Below, in pieces: positions 1 through 7,889 of a DNA stretch of 39,164 nt. Within the stretch, counting starts at the first letter, position 1. Every line of letters begins with the position of its first letter. The position numbers were made by a program, and so were the translations under genes. This DNA is from JBBQHM01 sp038323965. GTDB lineage: Bacteria; Verrucomicrobiota; Verrucomicrobiia; Chthoniobacterales; UBA10450. The stretch is taken from the NCBI GenBank assembly GCA_038323965.1, contig JBBQHM010000008.1:1-39164 (forward strand). Direction: 5' to 3'. Below the pieces are notes generated by a model. That model ran no database searches. It was not told the origin of the DNA and saw only the letters and a list, made by a program, of their open reading frames with translations.

Positions 1-60
1 CTCGACGTGGAAATGCTTCCGCTCGATTTGCAATTCCCGCGCTTCAATGACCGTATCCAT
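1..60 (-). CDS. 5' fragment of a PUR-like (DUF3276/Pur-alpha type) protein
   Basis: Only the first 20 codons lie inside the window; the gene continues past base 1. The minus strand reads MDTVIEARELQIERKHFHVE from an ATG at 58-60. The ELQIERKHFHVEL-type start resembles the first beta-strands of bacterial PUR-repeat proteins (PC4-like nucleic-acid-binding fold), which begin with a similar ERK-F-hydrophobic pattern. The assignment rests on very little sequence. It is transcribed in the same direction as rnr, 83 bases downstream of its stop. Confidence 0.35.
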   Translation of the reverse strand, partial: MDTVIEARELQIERKHFHVE

Positions 61-143
61 TCCTAAGCGCCGGAGTCTAAAACTTTGGCGCTAAGAATGT
101 GAAGCACAATTTGTTATGCAAAAACGGAGAGGTCTTTCCACCG

Positions 144-2333
144 TCAACGCCGCCGCTTATCCGTTCTAGCGCGAGAGGGCGCCTTCCTTTCATCAGCAAT
201 CGCGAAATCGATCTGCCGTTTGAACTGATCCACCCGCGCGACAAAGACCCGCAGCTCATCGCCCACAGAAAAACGACGGCGGGTTTTCCGGCCGATAAAG
301 CGGCGCTGGACGGCGTCGAAAGTGTAAAAGTCATCCTTCAGCGACGAGACGTGGACCATGCCGGTGAGAAGCGCGTCCGGTAATTCGATGACCAAACCGT
401 AATTGCGCACATCGATGACGATGGCGCGAAAAATCTGCGGATCGCGCGCATCGATTTGATATTGGAAAAACTGCAGCTTCTTAAGCTTCACCGCCTCCAT
501 TTCAGCCTCGGCCGCGGTGCGTTCGGTAATGGAAATGTGCTCGGAGAGGGCCGTGAGTTCCGACATGTCGGCTCGGGCGCGACGGGTGGATTCGAAATCG
601 GCCAGCGTGCGATGCGCCACCAGGTCCGCGTAGCGCCGAATGGGGCTCGTAAAATGCAGGTAGTTGGTCTTCGCGAGTCCGTAATGTCCGAGCGGCTGCG
701 GCGTGTAGCGAGCACGCTTTAGACTTTTTAGCAGTCCAATCTTCAACGCCTGTTCCTCGGATTTCCCGCGCATCATCGCAATCAGGCGCTGCAGTTCCGG
801 GCGCTGCGTCAGGTCGCCGACGCGCAAGCCATAGCCGAGCACCATCTCGCGATAATCGGCCAGCTTCTGTGGATCTGGATCTTCGTGGACACGATAAACG
901 GTCGGCATCGAAGCGTTCTTAAGTTCACGGCCGACGGCTTCGTTTGCGGCCAGCATGAATTCTTCGACGAGCTGATGCGATTCGTCGTTTTCAATTTTCT
1001 CGAGTCGAATCGGCCGTCCGTTTTCATCGACGCGCACCTTCACCTCTGGGAAATCGAGATCGAGCGATCCGTTTTCGAAACGCTTGCGGCGGAGGAGCGA
1101 AGCGAGCGACCAGGCAGCGTGGATGCGTTCGCCCAGCTGATCGCGCGGAGGCTGCTGCAAAAGCGCGTACGCTTCGCGATACGTCAAGCGCCTGGCGCTT
1201 CGGATCACGGTGCGCGCGAATCGCGTATGTTTGCTGCGGCCGTTACGATCGAACTGGATGAAAACGGAATGCGTCAGGCGTTCGACGTCGGGCTTTAAAC
1301 TGCAGACGCCGTTGCTCAAACGCTCGGGTAACATCGGGATGACGCGGTCCGGCAGATAGACGCTGTTGCCGCGCGCCCGCGCCTCCTTATCGAGCGCGCT
1401 CCCGGGCGTTACGTAGGCGGCGACATCGGCGATGTGCACCCCGAGCTGCCAGCCGCCACCGGGCAGAGCCTCGACGTTGATCGCGTCGTCGAAATCTTTG
1501 GCGTCGTCCGGATCAATGGTGAGGATGAATTGCTCCCGCAGATCTTCGCGGTCACGGAAGCTGGCAGGATTAACGGTTTGTGGAATGGCATTGGCTTCGC
1601 TCAAGACCGCGCGGGGGAAATCAGTCGGAAGATGAAACTTCCGGACGATCGAGAGCATGTCGATGCCGGGGTCGGTCGCGGCGCCGAGGACTTCAACAAT
1701 CGATCCCTCCGGGTTAACGTGACGCGACTCCCATTTATCGAGACGGACGACAACTTTGTCGCCAGTTTTCGCGCCTTTTCCGTCGCGGTTTGAGGGCGCG
1801 GCAACGTAAACATTATGGACGATGCGCGGATCGTCCGGCACCACGTTATAAAAGTTTCGGGTATGCTGCAGCGTGCCGACAATAGTGTCATGCGCGCGCT
1901 CGAGGATTCGAATGACGCGCCCTTCGGCTCGCTTGCTGGAGTGCGCGCCGCGTCCTGAATCCTGCTCGCGCATAATTCGCGCAACGACGCGATCGCCGTG
2001 CATTGCCGTGCCAGTGTTTTGCGCAGCGATAAAAAGGTCGCCCTCGTTCGTCGCCTTTTCATTAACGAGGAAAGCGAATCCCGCTTCGTGGACGCTGAGC
2101 TTCCCGGTGACGAGGTCAGCGGTGGAGGGGAGGACGTAACGATTCTTGCGAATGCAGGCAATTTCGCCGGCGCGCTCCAAATTCTTGAGCGCATCTCGAA
2201 CCGCGGTTGGATTTTGTCGCTCGCGCAGCGCCTCAGCGATGCCGCTTTTATCGAGCGGCTGATATTTTGGCGATGCGAGAAGCTGGAGGATTTTGCCGCG
2301 CAAATCTCCTGTCCTGTCGGCTTTGCGCTGCAT
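144..2333 (-). CDS. rnr: Ribonuclease R (RNase II/VacB family 3'-5' exoribonuclease)
   Basis: 729 residues, a normal length for RNase R. It degrades structured RNA processively from the 3' end in the cytoplasm. The N-terminus (about 10-70) looks like the winged-helix domain of the family, followed by cold-shock/OB segments to about 240. The RNB catalytic centre is visible as IDPDDAKDFDD at 273-283, which carries the metal-binding aspartates. HFTSPIRRYADLVAHR marks the end of the RNB domain, and an S1 domain follows at about 630-710 (FRAIVIDVRNYGLVIEL). The tail is short and basic (RAPSRARTDKRRR-like). The start is an ATG at 2331-2333. The gene is divergent from folP, with 92 bases between them that must hold both promoters. 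Confidence 0.95.
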   Translation of the reverse strand: MQRKADRTGDLRGKILQLLASPKYQPLDKSGIAEALRERQNPTAVRDALKNLERAGEIACIRKNRYVLPSTADLVTGKLSVHEAGFAFLVNEKATNEGDLFIAAQNTGTAMHGDRVVARIMREQDSGRGAHSSKRAEGRVIRILERAHDTIVGTLQHTRNFYNVVPDDPRIVHNVYVAAPSNRDGKGAKTGDKVVVRLDKWESRHVNPEGSIVEVLGAATDPGIDMLSIVRKFHLPTDFPRAVLSEANAIPQTVNPASFRDREDLREQFILTIDPDDAKDFDDAINVEALPGGGWQLGVHIADVAAYVTPGSALDKEARARGNSVYLPDRVIPMLPERLSNGVCSLKPDVERLTHSVFIQFDRNGRSKHTRFARTVIRSARRLTYREAYALLQQPPRDQLGERIHAAWSLASLLRRKRFENGSLDLDFPEVKVRVDENGRPIRLEKIENDESHQLVEEFMLAANEAVGRELKNASMPTVYRVHEDPDPQKLADYREMVLGYGLRVGDLTQRPELQRLIAMMRGKSEEQALKIGLLKSLKRARYTPQPLGHYGLAKTNYLHFTSPIRRYADLVAHRTLADFESTRRARADMSELTALSEHISITERTAAEAEMEAVKLKKLQFFQYQIDARDPQIFRAIVIDVRNYGLVIELPDALLTGMVHVSSLKDDFYTFDAVQRRFIGRKTRRRFSVGDELRVFVARVDQFKRQIDFAIADERKAPSRARTDKRRR

Positions 2334-2425
2334 GAAGCCTCACAATGCCTTGCAACGCACGTAGTTGCCACTCGCAATTCGAAGCGCGCATCGAATAAGC
2401 GCGTGCCCGTGTTAGTCTGATCAAC

Positions 2426-3271
2426 GTGGGAGCGACGCTTTGGAAAATTGGCGCGCAGACCTTCGATCTCTCGCAACGCGGCCTGATCATGGGTGTGCTG
2501 AACGTCACGCCGGATTCATTCTCTGATGGCGGCGATTTCTTTGACGCAGAAACGGCGCGCGCACACGCGTTGAGCATGCTCGAAGCGGGCGCAGATATCA
2601 TTGATGTCGGCGGGGAATCAACCCGCCCAAGCGCTGCGCCGGTTGATGCGGCCGAAGAATCGCGTCGCGTGATCCCTGCGATTGAATCGCTCAGCAAAAT
2701 TGGCGCGATCCTATCGATCGACACCACGAAAGCAAAGATTGCGCAGCGCGCCCTCTCCGCCGGCGCGAAGATCATCAATGACGTCAGCGGCGGTCGGCAT
2801 GATCCCGCGATGTTTGAGCTCGCAGCGCGGGAGAACGCGGCGTTAATCATCATGCATATGCAAGGCACGCCGCGCACGATGCAGACCGCGCCGCATTACG
2901 CGGATGTCGTCGCAGAGGTCGCCGATTTTTTTCGACAACAACATGCGCGCGCCATAGCATCGGGTCTTGACCCCATGCGCATAGCGTTTGATCCGGGAAT
3001 CGGGTTTGGTAAAACGTTTGATCATAATCTCGAGCTGCTCGCGAACCTCGATCGCTTGCGCGTGGCAGATCGTCCGCTGGTGGTCGGCGTTTCCCGCAAA
3101 TCGTTTCTCGCGAAACTAGTTCAATCCGAGCACGCGAAGGATCGCCTCGCGCCGACGGTTGCATTCACCTCGCTCTTGCGTGCGCGTGGAGCGGATGTTT
3201 TACGAGTCCACGATGTGAAGGAAAACGTCGCGGCAATTCGCGTGGCCGATGCGATGTTAACACGCGCATGA
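2426..3271 (+). CDS. folP: Dihydropteroate synthase
   Basis: 281 residues. It condenses p-aminobenzoate with 6-hydroxymethyl-7,8-dihydropterin diphosphate to give dihydropteroate in folate synthesis. Diagnostic motifs are in order: GVLNVTPDSFSDGG (about 23-36), DVGGESTRPSA (about 61-71), the DPGIGFGKTFDHNLELL segment (about 190), VGVSRKSFLAKL (about 221) and RVHDVKENV near the end. The start is GTG at 2426; no ATG upstream fits the family length. The last four bases (ATGA) overlap the start of cdaA, so the two genes are very likely co-transcribed and translationally coupled, a folP-cdaA pairing known from other bacteria. Confidence 0.96.
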   Translation: MGATLWKIGAQTFDLSQRGLIMGVLNVTPDSFSDGGDFFDAETARAHALSMLEAGADIIDVGGESTRPSAAPVDAAEESRRVIPAIESLSKIGAILSIDTTKAKIAQRALSAGAKIINDVSGGRHDPAMFELAARENAALIIMHMQGTPRTMQTAPHYADVVAEVADFFRQQHARAIASGLDPMRIAFDPGIGFGKTFDHNLELLANLDRLRVADRPLVVGVSRKSFLAKLVQSEHAKDRLAPTVAFTSLLRARGADVLRVHDVKENVAAIRVADAMLTRA

Positions 3272-4149
3272 TCGAGCAATTTCTACAGCTCTGCCTTCGT
3301 AGCTGGCGCAGCGCGTTTGAAATCATTCTGCTTAGCGTCGGCATCTACTACGGCTACGTCTATTTTCGCGGGACGCGCGGTGCGAAAGTGCTCACCGGGC
3401 TCGCCATCGTTTTCCTGACGCTGACCCTAATTTCGCAGCTGCTAAATCTTGTCGTGATCGGCTGGTTGATCCGCAGCTTTTCCGTCTTTCTCGCGATCGC
3501 GCTCGTCGTGATCTTTCAGCCTGAAATGCGTCGCGGGCTGGCCGAACTTGGCGGACATCCGATCTTTTCGTTAACGAGCGAGAAACGCGAAACAATTCAC
3601 GAGATCGTCGAGTCCGTGACTCAGCTCGCGAGTAAACAATTCGGCGCCCTGATCGCGATCGAGCGCGATACTTCGATACGTGTCTACGAAGAGACTGGGG
3701 TCATCCTGAACGCAGCCTTTTCCGTCGAATTGATGCTTACCATCTTCCATCCAAAATCTGCATTGCACGATGGCGGCGTGATCATTCGCAACGGGCAAAT
3801 CGCAGCCGCGGCCTGTATTTTTCCGGTCAGCCAGCGAGAGACTCTTGATCGTAGCCTGGGTCTGCGACATCGCGCCGGGCTTGGCGTGACCGAAGAATCC
3901 GACGGAGTGGCCGTAGTCGTGTCGGAAGAGACTGGCGCGATCTCCATCTGCAATCGGCGCCGGATCGAGCGCGGCTTTACGCCGGAGACTTTCCGCAAAC
4001 GCCTCGGTGAGATATTACTGCAAACCCGCGATGACGATGAAAAAACGAATACTCAGGAACTGGCGCGCGAAGTTGGTCTCGCTCCTGCTCGCGACGACGC
4101 TCTGGTACTTGATAAAAAAGAACGTAGCGACCACCCCGTCACTATCTGA
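3268..4149 (+). CDS. cdaA: Diadenylate cyclase CdaA (c-di-AMP synthase)
   Basis: 293 residues. Membrane-bound CdaA joins two ATP to make cyclic di-AMP. Three hydrophobic N-terminal segments (about 15-35, 38-58, 62-84) precede the DisA_N catalytic domain. The active-site motifs are LHDGGVII (DGG at 168-170, where many homologues have DGA) and RHRAGLGVTEESD (RHR at 200-202). The domain ends near residue 250 (ETFRKRLGEILL). The last 40 or so residues are charged, low in conservation features and encoded by DNA that also carries a second ORF in another frame (4031-4186). Start ATG overlaps the folP stop by four bases. Confidence 0.95.
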   Translation: MIEQFLQLCLRSWRSAFEIILLSVGIYYGYVYFRGTRGAKVLTGLAIVFLTLTLISQLLNLVVIGWLIRSFSVFLAIALVVIFQPEMRRGLAELGGHPIFSLTSEKRETIHEIVESVTQLASKQFGALIAIERDTSIRVYEETGVILNAAFSVELMLTIFHPKSALHDGGVIIRNGQIAAAACIFPVSQRETLDRSLGLRHRAGLGVTEESDGVAVVVSEETGAISICNRRRIERGFTPETFRKRLGEILLQTRDDDEKTNTQELAREVGLAPARDDALVLDKKERSDHPVTI

Positions 4150-4186
4150 CGACGTCAATCCCCCGACCGCGGCGCAACGCCGTTAG
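4031..4186 (+). CDS. Small single-pass membrane protein resembling the CdaR/YbbR anchor
   Basis: A 51-codon ORF in a frame different from cdaA, overlapping the last 119 bases of cdaA. From ATG 4031 (or ATG 4037) it encodes a basic start (MTMKKRILRNWRAK), one hydrophobic helix (LVSLLLATTLWYLI) and a short polar tail ending at TAG 4184-4186. The basic-Asn-Trp-x-x-Lys-Leu-x-Ser-Leu-Leu-hydrophobic-LW pattern is that of the N-terminal transmembrane anchor of CdaR/YbbR, the usual gene after cdaA and regulator of CdaA. Here no YbbR repeats follow. It may be a minimal CdaR-like partner or a decayed remnant. No strong ribosome-binding site is visible, so expression would probably depend on coupling to cdaA. 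Confidence 0.6.
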   Translation: MTMKKRILRNWRAKLVSLLLATTLWYLIKKNVATTPSLSDDVNPPTAAQRR

Positions 4187-4638
4187 CGGAGGAAGCGCGC
4201 CAGGTTATCCTGTTCCCAGCGACGGGCCCGGCGATAATTTGCAAAGTTTTGTTCCCGGCGGTTGAACTCGTCCGTGTGCACGATTCTGCGACCGCCCGAC
4301 AGTTTTACGTCAGGCACGACCGCATGCAGCATCTCGTGATACATGATGTACTGGATGAACCAATGCGGCACGAATGGTTGATCCAGCCAGGGGTTGATCC
4401 GAATGACGCGGTCCTGTTCCTGGATTGTGCCGAAAATGAAGTATTCCTTCGGACGATGTTTACGTCTCCGACCCCAGACTATTTTGTAACCGCGCAATCG
4501 ATTCCGAAAATAACTTGCGTTGAGCTTCTCGAAAATTGATTGAAGATCGAAGTAACGACCTTCGTGACGCAGGTTGAGCTGCCGCTGCATCGGCAATTTT
4601 GGATGAACCGCTTTTCGCTTAGTTCTTTTTTTTGTCAC
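4183..4638 (-). CDS. SprT-like zinc metalloprotease domain protein
   Basis: The C-terminal 115 residues form a SprT-like domain: FEKLNASYF near the start, a YHEMLHAV zinc-binding helix (HExxH) and a later HTDEF that can give the third ligand. The substrate is unknown. The frame stays open up to an ATG at 4842, but the extra 68 residues are encoded by AT-rich, non-coding-looking DNA and lack family features. I therefore prefer GTG at 4636-4638, which gives a basic start (VTKKRTKRKAVH), with GAGG about 11 bases upstream. ATG at the residue run MQRQLNL is another option. Its stop overlaps the small CdaR-anchor-like ORF, so the two units converge. It is divergent from rodA. Confidence 0.75.
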   Translation of the reverse strand: MTKKRTKRKAVHPKLPMQRQLNLRHEGRYFDLQSIFEKLNASYFRNRLRGYKIVWGRRRKHRPKEYFIFGTIQEQDRVIRINPWLDQPFVPHWFIQYIMYHEMLHAVVPDVKLSGGRRIVHTDEFNRREQNFANYRRARRWEQDNLARFLR

Positions 4639-4851
4639 AGCCTTCTTTGCCTCTCGGCACCCTTCGCTAAAGTTAAAGGCACCCGCGGCTTCTGACAAGA
4701 AGAGCCGGTAAAGATTTTTTCCTATATATCTCACTGGAAACCAACCGGTTACAATGTTCTCAAACCTGAGAATTCGATGAAAAGTTCGCTTCCTCACTTG
4801 CCGGCTCTCGCATTTCCCAAAATATCGATATACTGATTCCACCTCTCCGAA

Positions 4852-5967
4852 ATGACGCCGTATCTCCGCAAACTTCTTGGTCTCAATTGGCTGCTCCTCG
4901 CCAATATGCTCGCGCTGGCAATCTTCGGCGTCATCGCAATCTACAGCGCTACGTATATGCGCGACGATCCTGTTTCGTCAGAGTTCTGGCGCAAACAAGC
5001 GAACTGGGTCGCTATCGGATTCTGCGCGTTCATGGCAGTGAGCTTGATCGATTATCATTGGATCAAATGGGGTGCGCTTCCAATGTATGCGGCCGGCATC
5101 GTATTCCTGATCGCCACGAAGTTTATCGGCACAAAAGTGTACGGCTCACGGAGTTGGCTTCATCTCGGTCCAATCAATTTCCAACCTGCGCAGCTGGCGG
5201 TGATTGCGGGGATCATGGTGCTCGCGTTGTTTCTAAGCCAGTTCAAGCAGATGCATCCGATGCTGCGACTGCTTTTATGTGGCGCAATCGTCGGCGCACC
5301 CTGCCTGCTGATTTTGTTGCAGCCCGATCTGGGTGAAGTCATCATCTGGGGTCCAGTTTTGCTCGCGCTTTTGTTCGTCGGTGGAATTCCGGTGCGTTAC
5401 CTGTTCTGTATCGTCCTCGTCGTCGCCGCCATGATTCCAATCGCGGCAAATGTCGGGTTGAAACCGTATCAGCAGGAACGGCTCACCGCGTTCATCCATC
5501 CTGATGTCGATAAGCAGGGCTCGTCGTGGGCAATAAATCAGTCGCTCATTGCCATTGGCTCGGGCGGCTGGTCGGGCAAAGGATTCAAAGCGCCTAATAC
5601 CCAGATCGAACTCGGATTTCTCCCGTCCACCGCCGTGCACAACGATTACATTTTTTCGGCGATCGGAGAACAGTGGGGCTTCGTCGGCGGCGTCATTTTG
5701 CTGGGGGCGTTTGCGTTGCTTCTGCTCACGTCGCTCTTCGTCGCATTCTTTGCCGGCGACCAGTTCGGACTCCTGCTCGTCGTTGGCATTACCGCACTCA
5801 TTTTCACTCACATTTTTCAGAACGTCGGGATGACGATCGCCATGCTGCCGATCACGGGCGTACCTCTGCCGTTGATCAGCTACAGCGGATCGTTCGTCCT
5901 GATGATCATGTTTGGGCTCGGCATCGTGAATAGCGTCTGGGTGCATCGCAAATCTGCGATGATCTGA
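4852..5967 (+). CDS. rodA: Rod-shape SEDS peptidoglycan glycosyltransferase RodA
   Basis: 371 residues with about ten hydrophobic segments. RodA polymerises lipid II for side-wall elongation together with a class B PBP. SEDS landmarks visible are IYSATY in the first helix region, GSRSWL in the second loop, LQPDLGEVIIWGPV, the large extracellular loop with GWSGKGF, ELGFLPSTAVHNDYIFS (with the catalytic Asp expected in HND) and PLPLISYSGSFVLMIM near the C-terminus. The last is usually ISYGGS; here the first Gly is Ser. It could be FtsW, but the length and the YxGKG/FLP loop fit RodA better. Neither mreBCD nor pbp2 is in the window. Confidence 0.93.
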   Translation: MTPYLRKLLGLNWLLLANMLALAIFGVIAIYSATYMRDDPVSSEFWRKQANWVAIGFCAFMAVSLIDYHWIKWGALPMYAAGIVFLIATKFIGTKVYGSRSWLHLGPINFQPAQLAVIAGIMVLALFLSQFKQMHPMLRLLLCGAIVGAPCLLILLQPDLGEVIIWGPVLLALLFVGGIPVRYLFCIVLVVAAMIPIAANVGLKPYQQERLTAFIHPDVDKQGSSWAINQSLIAIGSGGWSGKGFKAPNTQIELGFLPSTAVHNDYIFSAIGEQWGFVGGVILLGAFALLLLTSLFVAFFAGDQFGLLLVVGITALIFTHIFQNVGMTIAMLPITGVPLPLISYSGSFVLMIMFGLGIVNSVWVHRKSAMI

Positions 5968-6016
5968 CGCCAGCCGTTTACTTCCCGCGCCTCGGCCGGT
6001 AATTTCTCCGGTGCCG

Positions 6017-6742
6017 ATGGACACAGATTACAAGGTCAAGCTCGACATTTTCGAAGGCCCGCTCGATCTGCTGCTCTATCTCGTGAAGCGAGACGAGCTG
6101 GATATTTACGATATCTCAATCGAGCGCATCACGCATCAATACCTCGAATATCTCCAAGCCTTCAAAGAGCTGAACATCGATGTCGCCGGCGAATTCGTCG
6201 TGATGGCGGCAAATCTCATTTACATGAAAAGCCGGAGCCTGCTCCCGGCAGATCAGCAGCCCCCGGATGAGGAGGCCGATGACGATGATCCACGGTGGGA
6301 ATTAATCAGACAGCTGGTTGAGTACAAGAAATTTAAGGATGCGGCGGAACATCTGCAGTCGCGACAACTTGAGAACGAAAAGCTTTTTACGCGTGCTTTT
6401 TCTGACGCGGATATCATTTCGATGCCGGTCCGGCTCGGCGAAGTCGGGATATTCCAGCTTATCAATGCCTTTCAGAATGTGTTAAAGCGTGTCGATGCAC
6501 GCGAAGATTTGCGGGAAATATTTAGCGAGCATTTCACCGTGTCCGATAAGATCGACCTCATACTGGCGCGCCTTGCCGGTGGAAAAGGCGTGCGGTTTTC
6601 GGAGTTGTTCGCGCAGATGGCGTCACGCGTGGAAATCGTCGTAACTTTCCTGGCGTTGCTCGAGCTCATCCGGCTTCGCCAGATCCGCGCCATTCAGAAC
6701 CAGCCCTTTGCTGAGATCGAGCTTGCCTCGATGTCGGGTTAA
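6017..6742 (+). CDS. scpA: Segregation and condensation protein A
   Basis: About 241 residues. ScpA is the kleisin that bridges SMC heads and binds ScpB in chromosome condensation. The N-terminus YKVKLDIFEGPLDLLLYLV is the hallmark SMC-binding segment, followed by IYDISIERITHQYLEYLQ. An acidic linker (about 85-95, PDEEADDDDP) and a C-terminal winged helix (FSELF...VVTFLALLELIRL, ending QNQPFAEIEL) complete the fold. I chose ATG 6017 over the in-frame GTG 6011. The usual partner scpB does not follow; a sugar-epimerase-like gene starts nine bases after the stop. Confidence 0.95.
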   Translation: MDTDYKVKLDIFEGPLDLLLYLVKRDELDIYDISIERITHQYLEYLQAFKELNIDVAGEFVVMAANLIYMKSRSLLPADQQPPDEEADDDDPRWELIRQLVEYKKFKDAAEHLQSRQLENEKLFTRAFSDADIISMPVRLGEVGIFQLINAFQNVLKRVDAREDLREIFSEHFTVSDKIDLILARLAGGKGVRFSELFAQMASRVEIVVTFLALLELIRLRQIRAIQNQPFAEIELASMSG

Positions 6743-6750
6743 TCGGCGCG

Positions 6751-7593
6751 ATGCCTTCCGTGCTCATCGCTGGGTTGGGCTATGTCGGTCAGCCGACGGC
6801 TGGATTATTCGCCGCCAACGGTTGGGATGTCGAAGGCTGGTCGCGCCAGTCGTCTTCGTATCCCGGAATCAGAACCGCTGCCGTCGACATTTCAAATGCC
6901 GCTGCGCTCAAGCGAGATCGGGCGTTTGATGTCGTGATTCAATGCGCAAGCACTCGGGGCGGTGATGTCGATGACTATCGACGAGTGTATTTGCAAGGAG
7001 CGCGGAACCTCCGCATTGCCTTTCCGTCGGCTCTCATGATTTTCGTTAGCAGCACGAGCGTTTATGCCCAGGCGGATGGCGGTTGGGTTAACGAAAATAG
7101 TCCGGCGAGTCCTTTGCGTGAGACGGGCAAAGTACTGCGTCTGGCCGAGGATTTGGTCCTTGAGAGCGGAGGTATTGTCGCGCGCCTCGCAGGAATCCAT
7201 GGGCCGGCTCGCTCGTTTCTGCTGCGTTCGTTTTTAACGGGGACGCAATTACAGAACGAGGACCGATATGTGAACCAGGTGCATCGTGACGATATTGTGA
7301 ACGCGCTTTTTCTGCTCGCGACCGATCGCGCAATTCGCGCGGCTGGATCTATTTTTAATATTGTGGACGACGAGCCGATTCTTCGAGGCGAATGCTACCG
7401 CTGGCTGACCCAGAAACTCGGGCCTCAGCCGGCCGGGCCGGAACGGGTGGAGGCCACGCGGAAACGTAGCGATTCAAACAAGAGAGTCAGCAATGCGCGT
7501 CTGCGCGGGGTGGGCTGGACACCGCGGTTTCCCACGTTCGCCAGTGCGATGGAACGAAGCATCCTGCCCAGCTTCGAGCTAGCGCAGCGATGA
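6751..7593 (+). CDS. NAD(P)-dependent epimerase/dehydratase-like protein (atypical extended SDR)
   Basis: 280 residues. The Rossmann nucleotide-binding motif is GLGYVGQ at residues 8-14, and FVSSTSVYAQ carries the Ser and Tyr region typical of extended SDR proteins. However, the usual active-site YxxxK is not clearly present: the helix after the Ser reads RETGKVLRLAEDLV. VNQVHRDDIVNALFLLA is the conserved His-Arg-Asp-Asp segment near the C-terminal part. The protein resembles the YeeZ-type atypical SDR group; substrate unknown. It follows scpA by eight bases, so it is probably in the same transcript, but its job cannot be deduced from these neighbours. Confidence 0.8.
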   Translation: MPSVLIAGLGYVGQPTAGLFAANGWDVEGWSRQSSSYPGIRTAAVDISNAAALKRDRAFDVVIQCASTRGGDVDDYRRVYLQGARNLRIAFPSALMIFVSSTSVYAQADGGWVNENSPASPLRETGKVLRLAEDLVLESGGIVARLAGIHGPARSFLLRSFLTGTQLQNEDRYVNQVHRDDIVNALFLLATDRAIRAAGSIFNIVDDEPILRGECYRWLTQKLGPQPAGPERVEATRKRSDSNKRVSNARLRGVGWTPRFPTFASAMERSILPSFELAQR

Positions 7594-7622
7594 GCCGGTA
7601 TAAAAGCTGCTGAAAACGCGGC

Positions 7623-7889
7623 ATGCGTCACATCAAGCTGTCCGGACGTGAATCGGCGGTGGTCCGCGCCATTGGCTTTACCGAGCCTGTTTTAGGCGCG
7701 GAAGTGCAGGACCAGGCGCATATGGATATCGAGGACGTGAACGACACCATCAATGGTTTGCTGGCCGCCGGTTACGTGGAGAGCTTGCCATATCGCGAAG
7801 AAGTTGAGCTGGCGGAATTCCCCACAATCGCATTCGAGATAAATCCTGCTTACTCACAGGGATTGCGCGCCGCTTTGTATCGTCGTTAA
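7623..7889 (+). CDS. Small winged-helix-like protein of unknown function
   Basis: 88 residues. I do not recognise a named family. The pattern LSGRESAVVRAIGF, then GAEVQDQAHMDIEDVNDTINGLLAAGYVES, looks like a helix-turn-helix followed by a wing, as in MarR/ScpB-like folds, and the tail EINPAYSQGLRAALYR looks like the end of such a domain. Start ATG 7623 has no strong Shine-Dalgarno. The stop codon TAA at 7887-7889 overlaps the stop of the converging ABC ATPase within the four bases TTAA. It lies 29 bases downstream of the epimerase gene. Confidence 0.65.
   Translation: MRHIKLSGRESAVVRAIGFTEPVLGAEVQDQAHMDIEDVNDTINGLLAAGYVESLPYREEVELAEFPTIAFEINPAYSQGLRAALYRR

Noticed and set aside
885..1298. 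Long plus-strand ORF opposite rnr, and similar antisense ORFs in dxs, trpB, cysS and the kinase
   Set aside because: High-GC shadow frames of clear genes; no ribosome-binding site or motif.
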